Assembly (NCBI GenBank): GCA_947485425.1
Contig: CANKSK010000029.1
Span: forward strand, 1-9,041
Source: Bacteroidota bacterium
GTDB taxonomy: Bacteria > Bacteroidota > Bacteroidia > AKYH767-A > CANKSK01
Reading direction: 5' to 3'
Length of the DNA stretch: 9,041 bases
The position numbers were made by a program, and so were the translations under genes. Numbering within the stretch: the stretch's first letter is position 1; the number at the start of each line of letters is the position of its first letter. The notes beneath the pieces are model-generated. The model ran no database searches. It was not told where the DNA came from and worked only from the letters and a program-made list of their open reading frames with translations. Shown here in pieces: positions 1 through 6,999 of the stretch.

Positions 1-79
1 AAAATGGGGGAAAACAACATGCTATATATTTATTTCGATTTCATCCTTTTTCTTGCAAAAAATTAAAAATCCATTCCGT
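1..79. other. Short flank downstream of ftcD, possible start of a further minus-strand gene
   Basis: AT-rich stretch between the ftcD stop and the window edge. On the minus strand an ATG lies at 20-18 and stays open to the edge for only six codons (M L F S P I). It could be the first codons of another gene in the hut direction, but six codons are far too few to judge. A weak A/T-only inverted repeat (T-run around 48-52 facing an A-run around 57-61) is not convincing as a terminator, so transcription from ftcD may continue leftwards. Confidence 0.2.
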
Positions 80-1783
80 TTACGATAATTTGCTTGAAAC
101 AGTTTCAAGGATACTGTGTTCCAAATTTTTTGCTTCCTTTTCGATAATTTCTGCCTTGGCCAAAACCTCCTGAACAAAAACCTTATCATCGAGACCGGAA
201 GCATTTACTTTGACATTTAAAAATGCTCCGCTTACGGCGGTCCTTGCGCAGAGGGCACCAACGCCGGCATCGGTGACAGAATTGGGATTACCATTCTCTG
301 CCATTGCCTTGATGACAGACATGGCAGCCAAAGCAATTTCCATCATTTGAAAAGGAATTTGCATGGCATATTTTGTTGCGTCCTGAATCTTATTTTTTCT
401 AGTATTTTTTTCTTCTTCTGTTTCTTTAGGCAAAGCATAGGCATCCATAATGGCATTGAATGCAATTGTATCTTCATTGACAAGATGGAGCAATTCAGAT
501 TTATAGACTTGACCCTTTTCAGCCCATAGGGAAAATTCCTCCCATCGATCTTCCCACCCCCTTTTAGAAGCGGAGAGATTTGCGACCATTGTGCCCAGTG
601 AAATCCCCAATACACCGGCATAAGCAGAAATGGAACCGCCACCGGGAGCGGGAGAATCCGATGCGGTCTCATCAGCAAAATCAGCAAGAGATAAATCTGT
701 TAATTTTTTCTGATTCTTTTTTTGAAGCAGGACATACTCAATAATTTTTTTATCAGGATCAAAAGGTGCCAATTCATCAAGCCCCATGGACTTGACAGCA
801 ATATGAATGAGTTCTCTATCCGAAACACCCTTTGAAGATTGTTGTTTTGCCAAAAAATATTTGCCTGCATCAATCATTGATTTCAGGGGCACTAGTCCGA
901 CCAATTCGGAGCCTGTAACGCGTATACCCCTTGCATCGGCCTTGCGCACCACCTCATCGAATGCATGATGCAAAGGCGTTACCGCGACATTGGTGAGATT
1001 CATTGAAATTTGGGCAATACCATATTCTTCTATAAACCATCCGATGGCTTTGACGGCTTTTAAAGATCCGGGAATGCGGATATCATTTCCCGAAGCATCT
1101 TTTTCAATTTTTCCGGTATACGGATTTCCTATTCTTTTTACCCTTCCCGCTTCGCGCACATCGAAGGCAATTGCATTTGCTTTTCTCTCGGAAGTGGTAT
1201 TTAAATTGACATTATACGCCACCAAAAAATCACGAGCGCCGATAACTGTTGCGCCTGTTTTGGCAGGAAAATCCGCAGGGCCGAAATCGGGTTTCCATTG
1301 CGGCAGTTTTATTTTTTCAAAAAAACCTTCATATTCACCCGATCGAATGACTGACAAATTTTTTCTTTCCTTGTTGCTTTGCGATTCCTCATACAGATAA
1401 ATCGGGATATTCAATTCTTTTCCAACCCTTTCACCCAGCTGTTTTGCGAGCAGCGCGGTCTCTTGTAAAGAGATGCCAGAAATAGGAATAAAAGGACAAA
1501 CATCCGTTGCACCCATGCGTGGGTGTTCGCCCTTGTGTTTGCGCATATCGATTAGTTCGGCCGCTTTTTTTATTCCTCGAAAAGCAGCTTCAAATACCGC
1601 ATCGGCAGGGCCTGCAAAAGTAACTACGGTTCTATTTGTGGCTTTACCAGGATCTACATTCATTAAGCAGATACCCTCCACACTTTCAATTTCGCGTGTG
1701 ATGGCTTGAATGATGCTCATATCATTGCCTTCACTAAAATTCGGAACGCATTCAATCAAACTGTTTGTAAACGATGATAACAT
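80..1783 (-). CDS. ftcD: Bifunctional glutamate formimidoyltransferase / formimidotetrahydrofolate cyclodeaminase
   Basis: Cytosolic enzyme that moves the formimino group from N-formimino-L-glutamate to tetrahydrofolate and then releases ammonia to give 5,10-methenyl-THF. It is 567 residues long, close to mammalian FTCD at about 540. The formiminotransferase N-subdomain covers roughly residues 7-183, with ECVPNFSEG at 11-19, TNRT at 49-52 and HKGEHPRMGATDVCPF at 83-98. H87 in that motif matches the catalytic His82 of pig FTCD. The C-subdomain covers about 184-330. The cyclodeaminase domain covers about 360-567, with SDSPAPGGGS at 375-384 and the VTDAGVGALCARTAVSGAF region around 503-521. I chose the ATG at 1783 because the family begins just before ECVPNFSEG. 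An ATG 27 codons upstream (1864) would add an unrelated lysine-rich leader and overlap hutI by 31 bases. The gene lies 50 bases behind hutI on the same strand, so the two are probably co-transcribed. Some bacteria split these activities into two proteins; here they are fused. Confidence 0.96.
   Translation of the reverse strand: MLSSFTNSLIECVPNFSEGNDMSIIQAITREIESVEGICLMNVDPGKATNRTVVTFAGPADAVFEAAFRGIKKAAELIDMRKHKGEHPRMGATDVCPFIPISGISLQETALLAKQLGERVGKELNIPIYLYEESQSNKERKNLSVIRSGEYEGFFEKIKLPQWKPDFGPADFPAKTGATVIGARDFLVAYNVNLNTTSERKANAIAFDVREAGRVKRIGNPYTGKIEKDASGNDIRIPGSLKAVKAIGWFIEEYGIAQISMNLTNVAVTPLHHAFDEVVRKADARGIRVTGSELVGLVPLKSMIDAGKYFLAKQQSSKGVSDRELIHIAVKSMGLDELAPFDPDKKIIEYVLLQKKNQKKLTDLSLADFADETASDSPAPGGGSISAYAGVLGISLGTMVANLSASKRGWEDRWEEFSLWAEKGQVYKSELLHLVNEDTIAFNAIMDAYALPKETEEEKNTRKNKIQDATKYAMQIPFQMMEIALAAMSVIKAMAENGNPNSVTDAGVGALCARTAVSGAFLNVKVNASGLDDKVFVQEVLAKAEIIEKEAKNLEHSILETVSSKLS
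93..109. repeat. Perfect 8-bp inverted repeat at the 3' end of ftcD
   Basis: CTTGAAAC A GTTTCAAG is a perfect palindrome with a one-base centre (7-bp stem with a 3-base loop if folded). It lies in the last ten codons of ftcD. The minus-strand transcript has no U-tract after it, so it does not look like an intrinsic terminator. It may be coincidental or may help stabilise the mRNA 3' end. Confidence 0.3.
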
Positions 1784-1833
1784 ATCTTTTTTGATTTTAA
1801 GATTACTATACACATGAAGCTTTACTCTTTTTT

Positions 1834-3090
1834 TTAAGCATATACTTTGCCATTTAAGATACACGTTTCAACCAGATTTCGACCATAAGCATAGGGAATA
1901 TATGCAAGAGAAGGAATCGGTTTGGTAATAAAAATATTTGCTTGTTTTCCAACCGTTATGGTGCCATGTGAATGAGATAGGCCCATGGCATAGGCACCGT
2001 TAATCGTAGCGGCATTAATGGCCTCTTCGGGGGTCATGCGCATTTGAATACAAGCTAGTGACAACACAAAACTCATCACTCCAGAGGGGGAAGAACCCGG
2101 ATTATAATCAGATGCAAGGGCTACGGGCAAACCGGCATCAATCATTTTTCGGGCAGGGGCATAGGGTAGTCGAAGAAAAAATGCGGTACCTGGTAAGAGC
2201 GTAGGCATGGTATTGGATTGGAGAAGAACAAAAATCTCATCTAGGCCAACACATTCCAGATGATCGACAGACAAGGCGTTGTTTTTAACACCCACTTGAA
2301 TGCCGCCGGAGAAATCAAGTTCATTGGCATGTATTTTTGGGATAAGTCCATGTTTCAATCCAGCTTTTAAAATAAGATCCGTTTCATCCACGGTAAAAAA
2401 ACCGCGATCACAAAAGACATCGCAAAAATCCGCAAGGCCCTGTGCCGCAATTTCAGGAATCATTTCCTCGGTGATCAATCGAACATATTCAGCCCGGTTT
2501 TCTTTAAATTCAGGGGGCACGGCATGTGCGCCCAAAAAAGTAGATCGAATGGATAGTGGAGATTGCACGCGTAAGGCTTGAATAACCCGAAGCATTTTCA
2601 ATTCACTTTCTGTTGAAAGGCCATAACCACTTTTTATTTCTACGGCCGCCGTTCCACCACGGATGATTTCATCTGCCCTCATCAATGCCTGACATAAAAG
2701 AGATTCTTCAGATGCTTGGCGAAGTTTTCTTACCGAACTGATGATCCCCCCACCCCTGCGTGCAATTTCCTCATAATCGAGCCCTTTAATTTTATCCACA
2801 AATTCATCTTCTCTGCTTCCATCGAATACCAAATGGGTATGAGAATCGCACCAAGAAGGAAAGACCATTTTCCCATTCGCATCTATTATTTGAATATCGG
2901 GAATTTGTTCAAAATCAGTCCAAGATTCAAGTTCGTCCATGCTTCCAAAGCGACTAATCTGTTGATCTTGGATGAAAAGAAAAGCATTATTCAATATGGG
3001 AACCGATGCCATTTCCTTTCCACACAGCTTTTGGGGTGGATTTTCATACACCGAAACGAGCTGTTTTATATTTTTGATTAATATGGACAT
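1834..3090 (-). CDS. hutI: Imidazolonepropionase (histidine degradation)
   Basis: Metal-dependent amidohydrolase that opens 4-imidazolone-5-propanoate to N-formimino-L-glutamate, the third step of histidine breakdown. Its 418 residues are the usual length. The metal ligands expected from characterised HutI enzymes are visible: H84 and H86 in [13 protein letters not shown]254 in KIHANE and D328 in SDYNPGS. H189 in [11 protein letters not shown] at 276-277 in SVDHLE and N330 fit the substrate-binding positions of the family. The N-terminal part (about 1-75) and the end (about 378-418, VGKQANIFI) form the small beta-sandwich of amidohydrolases around the TIM-barrel core. The start is the ATG at 3090, with no Shine-Dalgarno sequence. 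Its product is the substrate of the downstream FTCD, so this is one half of a two-gene catabolic unit. hutH and hutU must lie elsewhere. Confidence 0.97.
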   Translation of the reverse strand: MSILIKNIKQLVSVYENPPQKLCGKEMASVPILNNAFLFIQDQQISRFGSMDELESWTDFEQIPDIQIIDANGKMVFPSWCDSHTHLVFDGSREDEFVDKIKGLDYEEIARRGGGIISSVRKLRQASEESLLCQALMRADEIIRGGTAAVEIKSGYGLSTESELKMLRVIQALRVQSPLSIRSTFLGAHAVPPEFKENRAEYVRLITEEMIPEIAAQGLADFCDVFCDRGFFTVDETDLILKAGLKHGLIPKIHANELDFSGGIQVGVKNNALSVDHLECVGLDEIFVLLQSNTMPTLLPGTAFFLRLPYAPARKMIDAGLPVALASDYNPGSSPSGVMSFVLSLACIQMRMTPEEAINAATINGAYAMGLSHSHGTITVGKQANIFITKPIPSLAYIPYAYGRNLVETCILNGKVYA

Positions 3091-3158
3091 TTTTTTGGGG
3101 CAAGGTAAATATTTATTTGATTAAATTCTCTATTTTGCAAGCTTCGAAAACAAGATAT
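3091..3158. promoter_or_regulatory. Divergent intergenic region between hutI and aroC
   Basis: These 68 bases must hold, or adjoin, the start signals for both hutI (leftwards) and aroC (rightwards). The region is AT-rich and contains a 10-bp palindrome TAAATATTTA at 3106-3115. Only near-matches to the Bacteroidota -7 element (TAnnTTTG) are present: TATTTTG at 3131-3137 on the plus strand and TACCTTG at 3107-3101 on the minus strand. Each is one base short, and neither has a TTG at the usual distance upstream. That promoters lie here is inferred from gene layout, not from a clear motif. No Shine-Dalgarno sequence precedes either start. Confidence 0.4.
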
Positions 3159-4241
3159 ATGTCAGGAAATTCAACAGGAGAAATCTTCAAAGTCACCACC
3201 TTCGGTGAATCTCATGGGCCTTGTATTGGTGGCGTCATTGATGGCTGCCCCTCGGGCTTATTGCTAGACATGGCGTTTATAAAAAGTGAGTTACAGAGAA
3301 GGAGGCCAGGACAATCCAAATTGGTAAGCCAGCGACAAGAATCTGAAGATTTTGAAATTTTATCGGGACATCTTGAAGGCATCAGTACGGGAACCCCCAT
3401 TGCCTTTATCATAAAAAATACGAATCAAAAGCCTGATGACTATGATACCTTTAAGAATCTATTCAGGCCTTCGCATGCGGATTACACCTACCATCAAAAA
3501 TATCGGTTGCGAGACTATCGTGGTGGAGGAAGGGCATCTGCTAGGGAAACCGCAGCAAGGGTTTTTGCAGGCGCCATTGCAAAATTGATTTTAAAAAATG
3601 AAAATATTTCTATCCAAGCTTACGTTTCAGCCGTTGGAGATATTAAAGTACAGGAATCCTATCATGAGTTGGATCTGCGTTTAACAGAAACGAATGATGT
3701 CAGGTGTCCACATCCGGAAGTAGCCGAACAGATGATAAAAAAGATTTATGAAATACGGAAAGAAGGCGACAGTATAGGAGGAATTGTAAGTTGCGTCATC
3801 AAAGGCGTTCCTTCGGGACTTGGGGAGCCGGTATTTGATAAACTTCATGCAGATTTAGGCAAGTCAATGCTAAGCATCAATGCGGTAAAAGGTTTTGAAT
3901 ATGGAAGCGGATTTAAAGGAACGGAAATGAAAGGATCTGAACATAATGATATCTTTTATAAAAGCGAAGATCTGAAAATTCGAACACGCACAAACCATTC
4001 AGGAGGTATACAGGGAGGCATAAGCAATGGAGAAGATATTTATTTTAATGTTGCATTTAAAGCCGTTGCAACCATCATTAAAACCCAAATGACGATTGAT
4101 CTTCGAGGCAATGAAATTGAATTTCAAGGAAAAGGTAGACATGATCCATGTGTATTACCCAGAGCGGTACCTGTTGTTGAAGCCATGGCTGCTATCACGC
4201 TAACAGATCATTTTCTCAGAAGTCGTATTTACAAATACTAA
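3159..4241 (+). CDS. aroC: Chorismate synthase
   Basis: Converts 5-enolpyruvylshikimate-3-phosphate to chorismate using reduced FMN, the last step of the shikimate pathway and the branch point to aromatic amino acids, folate and quinones. It has 360 residues, normal for the bacterial monofunctional form. The three family signatures are present: [16 protein letters not shown] (17-31 region), [18 protein letters not shown] (122-139) and [18 protein letters not shown] (326-343). The conserved active-site histidines are H19 (GESHG) and H106 (RPSHADYTY). [13 protein letters not shown] (48-59) and [16 protein letters not shown] (277-292) are also typical. I chose the ATG at 3159 because family members begin about ten residues before [13 protein letters not shown] at 3117 in the same frame would add 14 residues unlike the family. 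It stands alone on its strand after a divergent region, and its neighbours have no metabolic link to it. Confidence 0.97.
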   Translation: MSGNSTGEIFKVTTFGESHGPCIGGVIDGCPSGLLLDMAFIKSELQRRRPGQSKLVSQRQESEDFEILSGHLEGISTGTPIAFIIKNTNQKPDDYDTFKNLFRPSHADYTYHQKYRLRDYRGGGRASARETAARVFAGAIAKLILKNENISIQAYVSAVGDIKVQESYHELDLRLTETNDVRCPHPEVAEQMIKKIYEIRKEGDSIGGIVSCVIKGVPSGLGEPVFDKLHADLGKSMLSINAVKGFEYGSGFKGTEMKGSEHNDIFYKSEDLKIRTRTNHSGGIQGGISNGEDIYFNVAFKAVATIIKTQMTIDLRGNEIEFQGKGRHDPCVLPRAVPVVEAMAAITLTDHFLRSRIYKY

Positions 4242-4247
4242 TTTTTT
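4225..4247 (+). terminator. Weak terminator-like hairpin at the end of aroC
   Basis: GTATTT at 4225-4230 and AAATAC at 4233-4238 form a perfect inverted repeat across the last codons, followed by the stop codon and a run of six T (4242-4247). The stem is short, AT-rich and has a tight two-base loop (four bases if one pair opens), so termination would be leaky at best. If it does not act, aroC and the AsmA-like gene 47 bases downstream may share a transcript. Confidence 0.25.
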
Positions 4248-4288
4248 ATTCTGATTACCATTTACTATTTATTTTAAAAACATTTCAC

Positions 4289-6976
4289 ATGAAAAAGAAA
4301 ATCCTTTTTTCACTCTTGGGCTTATTTATTTTATTGATATCAGCTGCCATCATTATTCCATTTATTTATAAGGATGAAATCAAGCAAAAAATTACTGAAG
4401 AAATAAATAAAAATATCAATGCCAAAGTTTCCTTTGGGGATATAGATTTAAGTATTCTCAAAAATTTTCCAAATCTACAAATTGCCATTTCGGAAATTAA
4501 AGTTTCAGGGATTGAGGAGTTCACGATGGATACACTTGCTAACATTAAAGAATTTGATTTGAGTGTGGATATCATGAGTGTGCTGAGAGGCAAGCAGATT
4601 CAAATAAAAAATATTTACCTTGATTCTCCGAATCTTTTTGCCAAAGTGCTTAAAAATGGAAAAGCCAACTGGGATATTTCCAAACCCTCAAAGGATCAAG
4701 AAGCATCCAAGTTTAAGATCGCGCTACAAAAATACACCTTCAAGAATGCAAAAATCACTTATGAGGATGCATCGATGGATTTCAAGATGCAATTAACAGG
4801 ATTCAATCATGAAGGGAAAGGCGATTTTACCCAAGATTTATTTGTTCTTGAAACCCTTTCAGAAGCAGAAACCTTTTCAGTTGCCTATGGCCCTGTAACC
4901 TATTTAAACAAGGTACATGCCACCATAAAAGCAGACTTGGAAATGGATTTAAAAAATTTCAAATTTACTTTTAAAAACAATGAATTTAGTTTGAATGAAT
5001 TGGTATTTGGATTTGATGGATATCTGGCCATGCCGAAAGAGGATATTGATATGAATTTAACTTTTCATGCCAATAAAAATGAATTTAAAAATTTCATTTC
5101 GATTTTACCTGCCATTTATACAAAAGATTTCAGTCAGGTTAAAAGTTCCGGAAAATTGGCTTTCAGTGGAAACGTCAAAGGTTTGATGACGGATAAAAAG
5201 ACACCCTCCTTTGAGCTAAATCTGCAGGTAGAAAATGGTATGTTTAGATATCCATCCCTACCCACAGAGGTTCGCAATGTAAACATTTCACTACAAATCA
5301 AAAATCCTGATGGAATTCCAGACCATACGCTGATAAATCTTGCCAAGCTACATTTTGAAGCAGGAAAAGATCCTTTTGATGCCCGGCTGATTGTAAAAAC
5401 GCCTATTTCAGATGCACAAATAGATGCTACACTAAAAGGAAAAATAAATTTTGAAAATATACAGAATATCGTTCCGTTGGAAAAGGGAACGATATTAAAA
5501 GGAATCCTTGATGCAGACTTCGCTGCAAAAGGAAAAATGTCGACTATTGAAAACAAAAGATATGAGGACTTTTATGCAGCAGGGAAAATGCGGATTCAAC
5601 ATTTTAAGTATTCGGGAGCAGGTTTTTCTAGGACCATTGATATGCCTGAAATGAGCATTGATTTTACGCCCAAAAATGTAAACTTAACATCCTGCAATTT
5701 GAAAATTGGAAAAACAGATTTGCGCATAAAGGGTTCGCTTGACAATTTTATTGCTTACGCCATAAAAAATGAAACCTTAAAGGGCACCCTTGAAATCAAT
5801 TCCTCTCTTCTTGACCTCAATGAATTGATGGGAGAGGAACAGAAAAATGAAGAGAAAAAAAGCGATACCGCCACCCTTCGTGCCATTAAAATACCCGGAA
5901 ACATTGACTTTTCGGCGACGTTTTCGGCAGGCACCATTTTGTATGAAAAAATGATTCTGAACAATTTTAAAGGAAAAATGTCCATCAAAGAAGAGAAGGT
6001 CAATTTGGAGAATATTGATTTACAAGCGCTAGATGGATCGATGCATGTAAATGGACTTTATGATTCCCATGATTTAAATGCACCCAAAATTAGTTTTGGA
6101 TTAGAGGTAAAAGACCTTGATATTCAAAAGACCATCAAAATATTCAATACGGTGAGTAAGCTTGCCCCCATTGGAGAAAAATGCAATGGTAAAATATCCA
6201 GTACTTTCCATTTTTCAGGTAGCTTAGATCAACATATGCAAATGCAATTAAAAACATTAAGTGGTGGTGGAAATTTAAAAAGCAAAGCAATATCTGTGAA
6301 TAACTTTGAGCCTCTTGCAAAACTTTCTGATCATTTAAAGATAGAAAAATTTAAAAAGATGGAGCTTAAAGATTTAAATATTTCCTTTCAATTTAAAGAT
6401 GGAAAAGTATTTATTGACCCATTCACCTTTGAAACTGGAAGCATAAAAACGACGGTGCAGGGAAGCAATGGATTTGACCAAAGCATTCAATATGATATAA
6501 GCATGGACATTCCCAAAACCATTTTGGGTTCAGCTGCCAACCAGGTAATGGATGGACTTATTTCAAAAGCCAATGAAAAGGGAGCGAAGTTCAGCATGGG
6601 AGATCAAATGCATGTAGAAGCGATTATAAGTGGGACCGTAGCGAAACCAGTGATAACAAGTCATCTCAAGGGAGATGCTCAGAATGCGGTATCGGACTTA
6701 AAAAATAAGGCCTTGGAAGAATTGGATAAAAAGAAAAAAGAGGCAGAAGAAAAAATAAAATCAGAAGCCGAAAAAATAAAAAAGACCGCAGAGGAAAAAG
6801 TAAATGCTGAAAAAGAGAAGTTAAAAAATGAAGCAGAAAAGATAAAACAAGAGGCTGCAGATAAAGTGAAAGCTGAGCAAGAAAGAATCAGGCAAGAGAT
6901 TGAGAAGAAGAAAAAAGAGGCAGAAGAAAAAGCCAAAAAAGAGGCCAAAGAAAAACTAAAAAATCTATTTAAATAA
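4289..6976 (+). CDS. AsmA-family envelope protein with charged helical-repeat tail
   Basis: 895-residue protein with a single N-terminal membrane helix (about residues 5-27, after MKKK), so most of it should sit in the periplasm. The following stretch (about 30-80: KQKITEEINKNINAKVSFGDIDLSIL split by short turns, then LQIAISEIKVSG) and the many alternating beta-rich segments to about residue 750 are typical of AsmA-like proteins. Residues about 655-750 resemble the AsmA C-terminal domain, with NNFEPLAKLSDHLKI near the start of that part and a DGKVFIDPF segment. AsmA/TamB/YhdP relatives form long beta-grooves thought to carry lipids between membranes, so a role in lipid transport or outer-membrane upkeep is inferred. 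Residues 802-895 are different: almost only K, E, A with regularly spaced I/V/L, made of 22-residue repeats. The ATG at 4289 has no Shine-Dalgarno sequence. The next gene begins 23 bases after the stop, so the two are probably co-transcribed. Confidence 0.85.
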   Translation: MKKKILFSLLGLFILLISAAIIIPFIYKDEIKQKITEEINKNINAKVSFGDIDLSILKNFPNLQIAISEIKVSGIEEFTMDTLANIKEFDLSVDIMSVLRGKQIQIKNIYLDSPNLFAKVLKNGKANWDISKPSKDQEASKFKIALQKYTFKNAKITYEDASMDFKMQLTGFNHEGKGDFTQDLFVLETLSEAETFSVAYGPVTYLNKVHATIKADLEMDLKNFKFTFKNNEFSLNELVFGFDGYLAMPKEDIDMNLTFHANKNEFKNFISILPAIYTKDFSQVKSSGKLAFSGNVKGLMTDKKTPSFELNLQVENGMFRYPSLPTEVRNVNISLQIKNPDGIPDHTLINLAKLHFEAGKDPFDARLIVKTPISDAQIDATLKGKINFENIQNIVPLEKGTILKGILDADFAAKGKMSTIENKRYEDFYAAGKMRIQHFKYSGAGFSRTIDMPEMSIDFTPKNVNLTSCNLKIGKTDLRIKGSLDNFIAYAIKNETLKGTLEINSSLLDLNELMGEEQKNEEKKSDTATLRAIKIPGNIDFSATFSAGTILYEKMILNNFKGKMSIKEEKVNLENIDLQALDGSMHVNGLYDSHDLNAPKISFGLEVKDLDIQKTIKIFNTVSKLAPIGEKCNGKISSTFHFSGSLDQHMQMQLKTLSGGGNLKSKAISVNNFEPLAKLSDHLKIEKFKKMELKDLNISFQFKDGKVFIDPFTFETGSIKTTVQGSNGFDQSIQYDISMDIPKTILGSAANQVMDGLISKANEKGAKFSMGDQMHVEAIISGTVAKPVITSHLKGDAQNAVSDLKNKALEELDKKKKEAEEKIKSEAEKIKKTAEEKVNAEKEKLKNEAEKIKQEAADKVKAEQERIRQEIEKKKKEAEEKAKKEAKEKLKNLFK
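6710..6955 (+). repeat. 22-residue amphipathic helical repeats in the AsmA-like protein tail
   Basis: Codons for residues 808-889. After a 15-residue partial unit (808-822) come two 22-residue units (823-844 and 845-866) and a diverged 23-residue unit (867-889), then LKNLFK. Hydrophobic residues I823, I830, V838, L845, I852, V860 and I867 are spaced 7, 8, 7, 7, 8, 7, and most other positions are K, E, A or Q. Units one and two share EAEKIK at the same place. The pattern predicts a long helix, either coiled coil or surface-lying as in apolipoprotein or LEA repeats. Confidence 0.75.
6731..6931 (+). repeat. 24-bp perfect direct repeat pair within the tail
   Basis: Bases 6731-6754 and 6908-6931 are identical over 24 bases. 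Both are in frame and encode KKKEAEEK (residues 815-822 and 874-881). The copies start 177 bases, or 59 codons, apart. The identity at DNA level reflects a recent duplication or simple A/G-rich composition. Confidence 0.7.
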
Positions 6977-6999
6977 CCTTGATAATTTTCCCTTTTCGC

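Noticed and set aside
4..66. Plus-strand open frame at the left edge ending at 64-66
   Set aside because: About 20 codons of hydrophobic, AT-driven sequence with no recognisable end of a gene; cannot be supported from so little sequence.
990..1400. 136-codon plus-strand open frame opposite ftcD
   Set aside because: It is antisense to a strongly conserved enzyme, its product resembles no family I know, and ftcD fully explains the region.
1784..1864. N-terminal extension of ftcD to the ATG at 1864
   Set aside because: The extra 27 residues match nothing in the family, would overlap the end of hutI by 31 bases, and the ATG at 1783 sits where homologues start.
2716..3081. 121-codon plus-strand open frame opposite the start of hutI
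   Set aside because: Antisense shadow of hutI; no domain and no sign of its own start signals.
3117..3158. TTG-initiated extension of aroC
   Set aside because: Adds 14 residues not found in chorismate synthases. The ATG at 3159 gives the normal N-terminus.
5134..5556. 140-codon minus-strand open frame opposite the AsmA-like gene
   Set aside because: Rich in S, F and I as expected from the complement of a lysine/glutamate/asparagine-rich gene; no recognisable domain.
6679..6948. 89-codon minus-strand open frame of mostly S, F and A, looking like a hydrophobic repeat protein
   Set aside because: It is the complement of the A/G-rich helical tail of the AsmA-like gene, so its repeats and composition follow from that.
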